From NCBI RefSeq assembly GCF_018343625.1, contig NZ_JAGYPG010000002.1, positions 62,001 to 126,000 of the forward strand: a DNA stretch of 64,000 nucleotides. The letters are read 5' to 3'. Positions 51,800-64,000 of this stretch are shown piece after piece (position 1 is the stretch's first letter; every line of letters begins with the position of its first letter). Source of the stretch: Lederbergia citri. Its GTDB lineage: Bacteria > Bacillota > Bacilli > Bacillales > Bacillaceae_C. A model generated the notes under the pieces. That model worked only from the letters and a program-made list of their open reading frames with translations. It searched no databases and was not told the origin of the DNA. The translations under genes and the position numbers were made by a program.

Positions 51800-54700
51800 C
51801 TACTTCTTTTTATTGGAAGGATCTTGAGCAAAAACTGCAAAAGAACTAAATTGGTTTGTATCGACTGTCACTAGTCCATCTAGATTAGTCCCTCCAAGTT
51901 TAATCCAATCATTCTTTCCCTTATAGTAAATGCTGAGATCTCCATTTCCTTTGTCCACTTTCATAGACAACGTTACATTTAGATCACCAAACTCAGAGAT
52001 CGTATGTCCGCCTTGCTTCATTTCCAAATTGTAGACAGAGCTGACAGCCCCATTAACGGTCTTTTCTTTCTTAACACTTATTTCAACTTTTCCTTTATCG
52101 TTTTTAAATACTTGAGAAGGGATAGACAAAATAACATCATCGTTCAAATTAGCTTTAACCATTGCTGATTTTTCTTTTAATAACTCTACTTGCCTTTCAC
52201 TGAGACGAACAAACGTATTGTCTTTATTGTTAGCTAAATTAATGACAACAGTTCCTTCATTTTTCAACTCATCTAAAAAATTTTCGAAATCAGCATCAGA
52301 AGTTACCGCATTATTTCCGTTCATCTGGAAATTCGCTTCAACTTGATCCTTTTTTTGATCGACTGGATCTTCTGGATCTGTCGGCTCATCTGTTACTTCT
52401 ACCACTTTTACAAGCCTTACCTTATCGATGTTGATCGTATAAGGAACTGGTGGTTCAACATCACCTGAATTCCTTCCCAATCCGAACATGAATTGTTTTA
52501 CCCCATCAGATTGAACATCAACGATCACTTCGTACGATTTCATTTCTTTCGTAATATTAAATGTTTTGATACCTGAGCCTGCAAGTTCTACATAAACTGG
52601 CCTGTCTTGTTCTGAACTCATGTCAAATTGAATTTTGTATGTTCCACTTGGGACGTTTAGATTCTGCAAAAGTTGTATATCGTACCAGTTCCATCCTACT
52701 TGCCTTACTTTTACATTGAGACTGCTATTTTCAACTGAAAAATCTGCTAAACCAGCCCAATCGACATGCTTGCCCATGTTAAAGATATTCCAACCATCTA
52801 TCAATTGATCAGGTGCCGTTCCAAATTCTTTCGTTGTATCGAATGTTCCGTCAATCACTAGGTTTTCTCCAACTTCCTTCCACTTTTTCTCTTCCGGTGG
52901 GTCCGTTGGATCGACTGGATCAACGTCATCACTGCCTCCTAGAGCTTCCCTCGCACCTTTAACTTCTAATCTCACGTTATCAATAAATACATCATGTGAA
53001 TTCGCTAATTGCTGTCCACCTACATTGCCAAGTAAAAATTGGAATGTCGTCATGTCATCCTTCGTCATTTTAAATTCGAAAGAATATGTTTTTTCCGTAT
53101 CAGTCAACTGAACAGTTTCATTAAAATAACGATGATAAGCAGGGGCTCCATTATCAATGACTACTTCTAGTAGTCTCTCGATTGTGGATCTTGCATCGAA
53201 AGAAACAACATATGTCTTCCCTTCTGTTAAGGCAAGTCCCGGCTGATACAATTGCACGTCCCAAGGATTCGCTCCTACGTTTTGAACGGCAACCTTCGCT
53301 TCACCGTTTACCGCTTCCATCGTTGCTCTTGAACTTCCGTCATAATCCCCTTGAACATGTCGATTCCAACTCGATAAACCATTTGAAAAATCGCCATTTT
53401 TAAGTGGGAAGTGCTTTTCTCTTTCCCCTTTTATTTCGAAACGTACATTGTCAATGAACACATCATGCGCTCCGTTTATGGCTGGACCTCCTGCAATATT
53501 TCCTAGTAAATATTTTAGGCCGACCGCTTGATCTGTATTCATTTTGAATTCAAATTGGAATGTTTTCATCGTATTGTTCAATTCTATTTTTTCGTTAAAA
53601 AATCTAGTATAGGATGAGTTTTCAACTACCACTTCCATCGTTCTGTCAACCGTCGATTTCGCATCAAATTGAACTACATATGTGTTCCCTTTTTTAAGAT
53701 TCATTGTTTCTTGAATTAGCATGATATCCCAAGGATTGTAGCCAACATTTCGAATGGAGAATTTCGCTTGACCATCTTCCACTTGAAGAGTTCCTGATGA
53801 ACCGTGACCATCATAATCCCCTTGAATATGCTTCGTCCAATGTTCTAACCCATTTGAAAAGTCTCCATTTTTCAATGGAAAAATATCATTTAATGTTAAT
53901 TGATCATTCTTATTTGTTAAGCGAATAAGTTTTACATCGTCCAGATAAACATTATTATTGTTTCCGCCAAGATAGAATACAAGCTGACCTTTAACATCAG
54001 TGACATCTGGCATTGTAAAACGAATCGTTTTCTCTTGCATTGCAGTCGTTAAAGCTATTGTCTGGTTTCCAGAAAAATTTACTGTTCCATCCTCACTTAA
54101 GAATGCAACTTTTATGTCTCTTGGAGAATTGGTTCTAGCTTTAAAAGTCAATTCGTACTCATCATTACTTAGTAGATTTATACCTTTTTGCCCTACCTTA
54201 ACTGCTTGCTCACTGCTGCCACCATCTATAATGGCTACCTCTAATTCTCTTTTATCAGGATCGACGGAAGCTTTCGCATTAGCACCATCTGCATAGAAGT
54301 TCCAATACGTCATCCGATCCATTCTGCCTTGATCAAATGTTCCATTGTATACATGGTTCCCATTACTTAATGGTTTTTTCGGAGAATCCTCGTTATACGG
54401 ATCTACAGGATCGATTTCTTCAAGAACGACATTTCCAATCCAAACTGGATTTGCATTAAGTCCCATATTAAACTCAAGTCTTGCAGCTGGATCTGTATCA
54501 TGCTGCATTTGAAATTTCATTTCATACGATTGAACACTATTCGTTAAGGCAAAGTCTGGAGTTGGCGAGTATGCAGTATAACCTCTTTCTGGACCACCGC
54601 CGAATTTTACATTTACTTTTCGATCCGCGTTCGATTTAGCATCAAAACTTAACTTATACCATCGACCTTTTCCTAGAGTAATATTTTGAATGAGCTGAAC

Positions 54701-55873
54701 AGAATACGATTGGTTTCCAGGCTGATTGATGTTCACTTTCGCAAAAGGTGTTCCGTCAAGGTTTTCAACATTCACATTTGCATTTCCGTTAAAATCATTC
54801 ATATAAACTAGATTCCAATTCGTATAGTCCCACTTATTATCTAAATCAGAACTGTTCGTAATGGTAGTAAAACCTTTTTCATAAGCATTGTCGTATATAT
54901 AGTTCCCATCAACAGCTTTTTTCGCATTATCCGGCAATTCCTCCACATCAAACCCAGGCTCAGCCGGCTCTAAATAATCTCTTCCTGTCAGTTCGTAAGC
55001 CCTTACATAATCAACCTCGACTTGACCTGGAAATACAGTGCTTCCATCGGGATTTCCATCAAAATGGCCACCGATCGCTAGATTTAGGATGATAAAAAAG
55101 TCTTGATCAAATGGAGCTGGATACGAGTATTTCGCAGCATTTCCAGTACCAGTTGAGCTCCAATTATTAAGCTTTTGATAAAGCTCTCCATTTACATACC
55201 AACGGAGTTCTCCAGGCTCCCATTCCAAACTATATACGTTAAAGTCAGTAATATCCCTTCCGTCTTTAAATTCATAATCTTTTGCTGTATACGTATTGTT
55301 TGGCCAGCCTCCTCCATAGTGGATTGCACCGCCAACATTATGCAATTTACTACCTTTCCCTTCCATAATATCAATCTCACCTGAAGCCGCCCAACCACCA
55401 TACACATCTTTTTCTGGCATCATCCAAAATGCTGGCCAGAATCCTTTTCCTTTCGGCAATTTCATCCTTGCTTCAATTTTTCCGTACTTTTTGCTAAACT
55501 TGCCTCGCGAAAGGATTTTTCCAGATGTATATTGATACGTACCTCTATTATCAGAAACGGTTTCTTTCCGACCTTCTAAAATTAATTTTCCATTTTCAAC
55601 TTTTACATTATTTTCATGGTAATATTGGAGCTCGTTGTTTCCCCAACCCGGATTCCAAGAACCGTCGGGATTTTCAAATCCATTTCCAATATCAATCGAC
55701 CATTTAGAAGTGTCTAACTCGTCACCATCGAAATTATCCTCCCAAACTAATGTCCAATCGGAATCTTCACTAGGAGGTTCTTCACTTTTTTCATTTGCTT
55801 TGACACTAAAACTAAAAAAGTTCGAAAAAAACAATAGAAATACCATCGTTAGACTCCACCACTTTTTCGACAT
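51800..55873 (-). CDS. secreted GH16 laminarinase with five CBM4/9-like modules
   Basis: A 1357-residue secreted endo-beta-1,3-glucanase. Signal peptide at residues 1-26. GH16 domain about 40-296, with catalytic GEIDIMEG: Glu166 nucleophile, Asp168, Glu171 acid/base. Five carbohydrate-binding modules of the CBM4/9 type follow, near 318-480, 495-650, 665-815, 822-970 and 995-1140. The third and fourth begin with the same FPLKNGDFSNGL and end alike, so one is a recent duplicate. Linkers are rich in Asp/Pro (DVDPVDPTDPPEE). The last 200 residues form an unnamed beta domain. There is no LPXTG or S-layer anchor. It would degrade laminarin or fungal glucan outside the cell. Confidence 0.9.
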   Translation of the reverse strand: MSKKWWSLTMVFLLFFSNFFSFSVKANEKSEEPPSEDSDWTLVWEDNFDGDELDTSKWSIDIGNGFENPDGSWNPGWGNNELQYYHENNVKVENGKLILEGRKETVSDNRGTYQYTSGKILSRGKFSKKYGKIEARMKLPKGKGFWPAFWMMPEKDVYGGWAASGEIDIMEGKGSKLHNVGGAIHYGGGWPNNTYTAKDYEFKDGRDITDFNVYSLEWEPGELRWYVNGELYQKLNNWSSTGTGNAAKYSYPAPFDQDFFIILNLAIGGHFDGNPDGSTVFPGQVEVDYVRAYELTGRDYLEPAEPGFDVEELPDNAKKAVDGNYIYDNAYEKGFTTITNSSDLDNKWDYTNWNLVYMNDFNGNANVNVENLDGTPFAKVNINQPGNQSYSVQLIQNITLGKGRWYKLSFDAKSNADRKVNVKFGGGPERGYTAYSPTPDFALTNSVQSYEMKFQMQHDTDPAARLEFNMGLNANPVWIGNVVLEEIDPVDPYNEDSPKKPLSNGNHVYNGTFDQGRMDRMTYWNFYADGANAKASVDPDKRELEVAIIDGGSSEQAVKVGQKGINLLSNDEYELTFKARTNSPRDIKVAFLSEDGTVNFSGNQTIALTTAMQEKTIRFTMPDVTDVKGQLVFYLGGNNNNVYLDDVKLIRLTNKNDQLTLNDIFPLKNGDFSNGLEHWTKHIQGDYDGHGSSGTLQVEDGQAKFSIRNVGYNPWDIMLIQETMNLKKGNTYVVQFDAKSTVDRTMEVVVENSSYTRFFNEKIELNNTMKTFQFEFKMNTDQAVGLKYLLGNIAGGPAINGAHDVFIDNVRFEIKGEREKHFPLKNGDFSNGLSSWNRHVQGDYDGSSRATMEAVNGEAKVAVQNVGANPWDVQLYQPGLALTEGKTYVVSFDARSTIERLLEVVIDNGAPAYHRYFNETVQLTDTEKTYSFEFKMTKDDMTTFQFLLGNVGGQQLANSHDVFIDNVRLEVKGAREALGGSDDVDPVDPTDPPEEKKWKEVGENLVIDGTFDTTKEFGTAPDQLIDGWNIFNMGKHVDWAGLADFSVENSSLNVKVRQVGWNWYDIQLLQNLNVPSGTYKIQFDMSSEQDRPVYVELAGSGIKTFNITKEMKSYEVIVDVQSDGVKQFMFGLGRNSGDVEPPVPYTINIDKVRLVKVVEVTDEPTDPEDPVDQKKDQVEANFQMNGNNAVTSDADFENFLDELKNEGTVVINLANNKDNTFVRLSERQVELLKEKSAMVKANLNDDVILSIPSQVFKNDKGKVEISVKKEKTVNGAVSSVYNLEMKQGGHTISEFGDLNVTLSMKVDKGNGDLSIYYKGKNDWIKLGGTNLDGLVTVDTNQFSSFAVFAQDPSNKKK

Positions 55874-56154
55874 TCGTCTACCTCCATTACAAAAATAGTT
55901 AAATTGCCAAACCGAGAATGGAAACTATGACTTAACTCCTCCTTCTTTTTAAATGTGTTGAAACCAAAAAAGTAGATATCTCTCATTCATTTATTCAGCG
56001 GAAGTTAATAGAATCCTCCTAACTTTCTGAAAATGAGTCTAATAGCATAGTTATTTTTAACTATATAAAATAAGAGGGTTTTTCGTATTTTTATAGAAGA
56101 TTACTAAATATAGTATTTTTTGGTGAAATTTGTAATATGGAGGGACTTTCTAAC
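55874..56154. other. divergent promoter region, laminarinase / ABC exporter
   Basis: About 280 bp with AT-rich sequence. ATAGTTATTTTTAACTAT (about 56047-56064) is a palindrome that could be an operator. I see no CcpA (cre) site by eye. No gene is present. Confidence 0.35.
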
Positions 56155-57201
56155 ATGAATTTAATCGAGGTAAAGGGATTAACGAAACAATTTCGTCACC
56201 CTATTAAAGATCCTGGTCTAAAAGGAGCCATTAAGCATTTATTTACACAAAAATATGCTGAAAAGCTTGCGGTCAACGATATCAATCTATCGGTCAAAGA
56301 AGGTGAAGCAATTGCCTATGTAGGTCCGAATGGTGCTGGGAAATCTACGACAATCAAGATGCTGACAGGAATTCTTGTCCCAACTTCGGGAACCATTACT
56401 GTAGATGGGCTTACTCCTTACAAAAATAGGATGGAAAACGCCCAAAAAATAGGTGTTGTGTTTGGGCAACGCACACAGTTGTGGTGGGACCTTCCCGTCA
56501 TAGAATCTTTTTCTCTATTAAAAGATATTTATGAAATTCCAGATGATATTTATCAAGAAAATCTTAATCGCTTTAAAGATTTGCTCGGGCTCGATGAATT
56601 TCTCCACCTTTCAGCAAGAAAAATATCTTTAGGTCAAAGGATGAGAGCGGATCTTGCTGCGGCATTGTTACATAATCCGAAAATTGTTTATTTAGATGAA
56701 CCAACAATTGGTTTAGATATCGCCGTAAAAGAACGAATTCGTACATTTATAAAAGAAATCAACCGTGAAAAAGGAACGACCATTATTTTAACGACCCATG
56801 ATTTGGACGATATAGAAGATATTTGTGAGAGACTCGTCATTATTGATCAGGGACGCGTTATTTATGATGGTGAGCTTCAGGCTGTAAAAGATGCTTTTGT
56901 AAAAGAAAGAACGATTCATTTTCAAATGAAGGAGGCAATCCCTTCTTTAACTTCTTTAATAGATGGATTGCCGGGAGTAATATTAGAAAATGTTTCAGGA
57001 CAGCAATTCTCTGTCCGCTTTAATCGTTTTGATATTTCTGCCGGAGAAATTGCTTCTTATGTTATGCAGCATGGCGAAGTAATCGACTTTCGCATTGATG
57101 AGCCTAAAATCGAACAAGTCATTAGAAAAGTGTATGACGGGAAGCTCGATTTAAACAGTGGCCAGGAGGAGGAAACTCGTCTTGTTCCAGAAAAAGTATA
57201 G
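56155..57201 (+). CDS. ABC-2 type exporter, ATP-binding subunit
   Basis: A 348-residue ATPase. Walker A GPNGAGKST near residue 58, the Q-loop, signature ISLGQRM near residue 157, Walker B IVYLDEPT, and the switch His in TTHDLDD. The C-terminal 100 residues are an extension typical of DrrA-type export ATPases. First gene of a three-gene exporter operon. The start ATG at 56155 has GGAGGG about ten bases upstream. Substrate unknown. Confidence 0.88.
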   Translation: MNLIEVKGLTKQFRHPIKDPGLKGAIKHLFTQKYAEKLAVNDINLSVKEGEAIAYVGPNGAGKSTTIKMLTGILVPTSGTITVDGLTPYKNRMENAQKIGVVFGQRTQLWWDLPVIESFSLLKDIYEIPDDIYQENLNRFKDLLGLDEFLHLSARKISLGQRMRADLAAALLHNPKIVYLDEPTIGLDIAVKERIRTFIKEINREKGTTIILTTHDLDDIEDICERLVIIDQGRVIYDGELQAVKDAFVKERTIHFQMKEAIPSLTSLIDGLPGVILENVSGQQFSVRFNRFDISAGEIASYVMQHGEVIDFRIDEPKIEQVIRKVYDGKLDLNSGQEEETRLVPEKV

Positions 57202-57979
57202 GTCGATAGCTATGATTACGATGCAAAATACGATGGCTTATCGCTTTAACTATTTTATTAGTTTAATTTCCAGCTTAATCTTTATTTTAGCGATGTTTTA
57301 TTTATGGAAATCGATTTACGCAGGAAGAACAGAGTTAGCTGGTTTTACATGGGATCAAATGAAAGCATACCTATTTATTACATTCCTAACGAATTCCTTA
57401 GTTTCATGGTATTCAGAAACAGGAATCTCTCGGAAAATACTAGATGGCAGCGTGGCAATGGATCTCCTAAAGCCTCTAAACTTTCAAAAAGCACGTTTAG
57501 CGGAAACATTGGGCTCCAGTATAGTAGAAGGATTAATTGGCGCTATTTTTGTTACCATTTTTGTTATTCTTTTTGCTGGAGTACTAGTACCGGACAATGC
57601 TTTTACAATTGTGCTTTTCGCTATCAGTTTGGTCATTTCTCTCGTTTTAAAATTTAGCATCGTCTATATTTTTTCATTACTATGTTTTTGGACGACGAGT
57701 GCAGTTGGGATTGCTTGGTCACGTGCGGCTATTACGAATCTATTTTCTGGTGCCCTTATCCCATTAACGTTTTTTCCTGATTGGTTGAAAGCTTTGGCGA
57801 GCATTTTACCTTTTCAAGGTATCGTCTATATACCGGCTTCGATTTATTTAGGAAAAATACAAGGTGTTGAAGCTGTACAAATGCTATGTTTACAACTATT
57901 TTGGGTGTTTGTCTTATGGATAGTAGGAAAAATCATGTGGAATTGGGCCGTCCGTCAAGTGACGATTCACGGCGGGTAA
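57182..57979 (+). CDS. ABC-2 exporter permease 1
   Basis: A 265-residue permease with six helices, of the DUF990 / ABC2_membrane_6 type (EGLIGAIFVTIFVIL in the middle). Start chosen at TTG 57182, nine bases after AGGAGGAGG; an upstream GTG lies before this site. It overlaps the ATPase gene by 20 bp, so it is translated together with it. Confidence 0.82.
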   Translation: MFQKKYRSIAMITMQNTMAYRFNYFISLISSLIFILAMFYLWKSIYAGRTELAGFTWDQMKAYLFITFLTNSLVSWYSETGISRKILDGSVAMDLLKPLNFQKARLAETLGSSIVEGLIGAIFVTIFVILFAGVLVPDNAFTIVLFAISLVISLVLKFSIVYIFSLLCFWTTSAVGIAWSRAAITNLFSGALIPLTFFPDWLKALASILPFQGIVYIPASIYLGKIQGVEAVQMLCLQLFWVFVLWIVGKIMWNWAVRQVTIHGG

Positions 57980-57991
57980 GGAGGAGATTCA

Positions 57992-58789
57992 ATGAGACTA
58001 AAAAAATCATTATTTATTTATTTCCGCCTTATTAATCAGCATTTAAAAGCGATTTTGGAATACCAGGAAGATTTTTTAATTACACTAGTTGCCGCCATGT
58101 TAACTCAAATTCTTGGCTTTATTTTTCTATGGGTCGTATATCAACAAATTCCCGAGATTAATGGCTGGAGTTTTTGGGAGGTTGCTTTTATTTACGCAAT
58201 GATCTTTTTTACTGAAGGGTTTGCTTCCTTATTTTTCGACGGGATATGGTCTATTAGCAGATTTGTAAATCGCGGAGAAATGGATCGCCTTCTTGTCAGG
58301 CCGGTACCTCCTATTTTGCAAGTATTAGGATCTGCCGTCGGAATGAATGGTGTTGGAAACATCTTTATTGGTGCAGTTATCATTTCTCAAGCACTCCGTC
58401 ATATCACTATTAATTGGTCAGTAGGATTGGTCATAATAGCAATTATTCTATTAATTTCGGCTATCATTATTAGAGTTTCTATATACATGGCCGCTTGTTC
58501 ATCCGTCTTTTGGACGCACAGTCCGGGGAACGCCTTTGGAAACATGGTCCACACCGTGAGCGATTTTGCAAAATATCCGATTACAATCTATTCATTAGGG
58601 GTCCAAGCACTCGTCGCAGTGATAGTGCCATATGCTTTCATTAGCTTTTTTCCGGCAGCGTTATTATTTGGAAAAACTGATTGGAGCATCTTTGGATATT
58701 TAACACCTTTGGTTGCGATATACTGTGCGGGAATGGCAACATTTATTTTCAATCGTGGATTGCGGAGATATGAAAGCGCGGGGAATTGA
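57992..58789 (+). CDS. ABC-2 exporter permease 2
   Basis: A 265-residue permease with six helices, same family as the preceding one (SISRFVNRGEMDRLLVRPVP is the conserved cytoplasmic loop; compare SGISRKILDGSVAMDLLKP in its partner). The two form a heterodimeric channel. AAGGAGG lies eight bases upstream. Substrate is unknown. Confidence 0.85.
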   Translation: MRLKKSLFIYFRLINQHLKAILEYQEDFLITLVAAMLTQILGFIFLWVVYQQIPEINGWSFWEVAFIYAMIFFTEGFASLFFDGIWSISRFVNRGEMDRLLVRPVPPILQVLGSAVGMNGVGNIFIGAVIISQALRHITINWSVGLVIIAIILLISAIIIRVSIYMAACSSVFWTHSPGNAFGNMVHTVSDFAKYPITIYSLGVQALVAVIVPYAFISFFPAALLFGKTDWSIFGYLTPLVAIYCAGMATFIFNRGLRRYESAGN

Positions 58790-58840
58790 ACACATTAAAA
58801 ACATCCTCAAATATGTATATTTCGAGATTTGGGCAAAATA

Positions 58841-58876
58841 ATACCCCGTCACTAACATTGATGTGACGGGGTTTTT
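58841..58876. terminator. bidirectional terminator, ABC exporter / suf operon
   Basis: Perfect 10-bp stem ACCCCGTCAC / GTGACGGGGT (58843-58852, 58863-58872) with TTTTTG on the right. It serves the ABC operon and the convergent suf operon. Confidence 0.85.
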
Positions 58877-58882
58877 GTTATA

Positions 58883-60280
58883 TTAACCTATAGAACCTTC
58901 CATTTCGAACTTAATAAGTCGGTTCATTTCAACCGCATATTCCATTGGAAGTTCTTTTGTGAATGGCTCGATGAAGCCCATAACGATCATTTCTGTCGCT
59001 TCTTGCTCACCGATTCCACGGCTCATTAAATAGAAGAGCTGTTCTTCAGATACTTTCGATACTCTCGCTTCGTGCTCTAATGAGATGTTATCGTTCATAA
59101 TCTCGTTGTATGGGATTGTATCGGAAGTAGATTTATTATCAAGAATAATAGTATCGCACTCAATTGTAGATTTAGCACCGTCCGCTTTACGTCCAAAATG
59201 AACGATTCCACGGTATGTTACTTTTCCACCATGTTGTGAAATTGATTTTGATACGATACTTGATGATGTATTTGGTGCAAGGTGCATCATTTTTGCTCCT
59301 GCATCTTGGTGTTGACCTTTTCCTGCAAGTGCAATGGATAAAGTCATTCCACGTGCACCTTCACCTTTTAACAAGACGGCTGGATATTTCATCGTTAGTT
59401 TAGAACCGATGTTTCCATCAACCCATTCCATTGTCGCATTCGCTTCACAAACCGCACGTTTTGTAACAAGATTGTACACGTTATTCGCCCAGTTTTGGAT
59501 TGTTGTATATCGGCAATACGCATCTTTTTTAATGATGATTTCAACAACCGCACTATGAAGAGAGTTTGTTGTATATACAGGTGCTGTACATCCTTCTACA
59601 TAGTGAACAGAAGCTCCTTCATCAACGATAATAAGTGTACGCTCGAATTGCCCCATATTTTCTGAGTTGATTCGGAAATATGCTTGAAGTGGTGTATCTA
59701 CTTTCACGCCAGGAGGAACATAAATAAATGATCCACCTGACCATACCGCTGAGTTCAATGCTGCGAACTTATTGTCAGTTGGCGGGATAACCGTTGCCCA
59801 ATGCTCACGGAAAATATCCTCATTTTCTTTCAATGCAGAATCTGTATCTTTAAAAACAATCCCCATATCTTCAAGGTCTTGCTTCATGTTATGATACACA
59901 ACTTCAGATTCATACTGAGCAGATACCCCTGCTAGATATTTCTGTTCTGCCTCTGGAATACCTAATTTATCAAATGTTTGCTTGATTTCTTCAGGAACCT
60001 CATCCCATGTACGCTCAGTTTGCTCAGATGGTTTTACGTAATACGTAATTTCGTCAAAGTTCAATGAATTTAAATCTCCACCCCATTGAGGCATTGGCAT
60101 TTTATAAAAGTGCTCGAGAGATTTTAAACGGAAATCAAGCATCCATTGAGGTTCTTCCTTCATTCTTGATATTTCCTCGACGATTTCTCTCGTCAATCCC
60201 CGTTCAGAACGGAAAATGGAGACGTCACGATCTCGGAAGCCATATTTGTAATCACCGATTTCTGGTGCTTTTTTAGCCAT
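58883..60280 (-). CDS. sufB: SUF Fe-S scaffold protein SufB
   Basis: A 465-residue protein on which Fe-S clusters are built as part of the SufBCD complex. Segments [21 protein letters not shown] and [16 protein letters not shown] are typical. The conserved Cys in [11 protein letters not shown] near residue 244 and His residues near the C-terminus are present. Last gene of the operon, with strong terminator after it. Confidence 0.97.
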   Translation of the reverse strand: MAKKAPEIGDYKYGFRDRDVSIFRSERGLTREIVEEISRMKEEPQWMLDFRLKSLEHFYKMPMPQWGGDLNSLNFDEITYYVKPSEQTERTWDEVPEEIKQTFDKLGIPEAEQKYLAGVSAQYESEVVYHNMKQDLEDMGIVFKDTDSALKENEDIFREHWATVIPPTDNKFAALNSAVWSGGSFIYVPPGVKVDTPLQAYFRINSENMGQFERTLIIVDEGASVHYVEGCTAPVYTTNSLHSAVVEIIIKKDAYCRYTTIQNWANNVYNLVTKRAVCEANATMEWVDGNIGSKLTMKYPAVLLKGEGARGMTLSIALAGKGQHQDAGAKMMHLAPNTSSSIVSKSISQHGGKVTYRGIVHFGRKADGAKSTIECDTIILDNKSTSDTIPYNEIMNDNISLEHEARVSKVSEEQLFYLMSRGIGEQEATEMIVMGFIEPFTKELPMEYAVEMNRLIKFEMEGSIG

Positions 60281-60299
60281 TCTTCATTCCTCCATTCCT

Positions 60300-63266
<2,967 letters not shown>

Positions 63267-63283
63267 TATGATCCTCCTTACAC

Positions 63284-64000
63284 TTATGCTTCCTGACCAA
63301 CTGTTTCGTCTTCAATCCCTAATTCAGCTTTGATCCAGTCATAGCCTTCTGCTTCCAATCGTTGAGCAAGTTCTGGACCGCCTGATTTTACAATACGTCC
63401 TTGCATCATTACATGGACATAGTCAGGAGTAATATAGTTAAGAAGGCGTTGATAGTGGGTAATAATTAAGCAGCCAAAGTCACTTGAACGCATTTCGTTA
63501 ATACCTTTAGATACAACTTTTAGAGCGTCTATATCAAGGCCGGAGTCAATTTCATCCAAAATCGCGATTTGCGGTTGAAGCATCATCAATTGTAGAATTT
63601 CATTACGCTTCTTCTCTCCACCCGAGAAACCTTCATTTAAATAGCGCTGTGCCATATTCGGATCCATTTCAAGTAATTCCATTGTTTTATCCATTTCACG
63701 GATAAATTTCATTAATGAAATTTCTTGTCCTTCTTCTCTGCGTGCATTGATGGATGTACGAAGAAAGTCAGAATTTGTCACTCCGCTGATTTCGCTTGGA
63801 TATTGCATCGCAAGGAACAAGCCTGCTCGAGCGCGCTCATCTACTTCCATTTCTAATACATCTTCGCCATCAAGTGTAATAGAACCACTTGTTACTTCAT
63901 ATTTTGGATGTCCCATAATGGCAGAAGATAAAGTTGATTTACCAGTACCATTCGGACCCATGATAGCATGGATTTCTCCACCTTTTATTTCTAGGTTTAC
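63284..64000 (-). CDS. sufC: SUF complex ATPase SufC, N-terminus beyond window
   Basis: At least 239 residues, continuing past the right edge; about 20-25 N-terminal residues are outside. Walker A GPNGTGKST, Q-loop AMQYPSEISGV, signature GFSGGEKKRNEI, Walker B AILDEIDSGLD and the switch His in ITHYQR. It powers the SufBCD complex. In B. subtilis sufC is the first gene of the operon, so the promoter is expected just outside the window. Confidence 0.95.
   Translation of the reverse strand, partial: VNLEIKGGEIHAIMGPNGTGKSTLSSAIMGHPKYEVTSGSITLDGEDVLEMEVDERARAGLFLAMQYPSEISGVTNSDFLRTSINARREEGQEISLMKFIREMDKTMELLEMDPNMAQRYLNEGFSGGEKKRNEILQLMMLQPQIAILDEIDSGLDIDALKVVSKGINEMRSSDFGCLIITHYQRLLNYITPDYVHVMMQGRIVKSGGPELAQRLEAEGYDWIKAELGIEDETVGQEA

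Overview
The window looks like chromosomal DNA of a low-GC, spore-forming member of the Bacillaceae. This is inferred from AGGAGG-type ribosome binding sites, frequent TTG and GTG starts, many U-tailed terminators, and a gene set that follows the Bacillus subtilis yug/yui/yum/yut/yun/suf neighbourhood. The genus cannot be fixed from the sequence alone.

Left accessory part (1-11,100). It opens with a decayed IS110-type left end (non-coding leader plus a frameshifted transposase start), a Cys-rich orphan protein, a small membrane protein and four copies of a short intergenic repeat, three of which carry a minus-strand terminator. Then come a low-molecular-weight phosphatase (yfkJ-like), a zinc-free MDR oxidoreductase, an ECF sigma/anti-sigma pair, a three-gene sugar operon (ROK kinase, SIS isomerase, FGGY kinase) with a clear sigma-A promoter, a cell-wall amidase, and a response regulator cut off after its receiver domain.

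Central metabolic part (11,300-28,900). TerC-like transporter, yugN, pgi, the arginine/proline-to-2-oxoglutarate operon rocA-rocD-rocG, yugI, yugF, patB, a SodC-like lipoprotein that has lost a copper ligand, a cyclophilin lipoprotein, kapB, an MFS pump, a phosphotransferase, a DUF2188 protein and a menI-type thioesterase. Three copies of a 160-400 bp dispersed element lie here. They contain hairpins with invariant GGA loops and covarying stems, and are the most intriguing non-coding feature.

Conserved Bacillus block (28,900-51,700). pepA, yuiD, yuiC, yuiB, yumB (NDH-2), yumC (ferredoxin reductase), yutM, yuzB, yutJ (NDH-2-like), yuzD, yutI, yutH, yutG, yutE, yutD, a YhcN/YutC-type lipoprotein, lytH, a MetP/MetS-type NSS transporter with its tiny second subunit, an NhaC-family transporter behind a complete lysine riboswitch, then yunB, yunC, yunD and yunF. 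Many of these serve Fe-S assembly, flavoprotein redox chemistry and sporulation.

Right part (51,700-64,000). A 1357-residue secreted GH16 laminarinase with about five CBM4/9-like modules, a three-gene ABC-2 exporter, and the SUF Fe-S operon sufC-sufD-sufS-sufU-sufB, whose sufC is cut by the window edge.

Three separate intergenic arrays (22.8 kb, 35.9 kb, 50.5 kb) are built from tandem units of about 51 bp. Each array has its own sequence but the same period, and each unit contains a hairpin. I could not assign them to a known family from memory.
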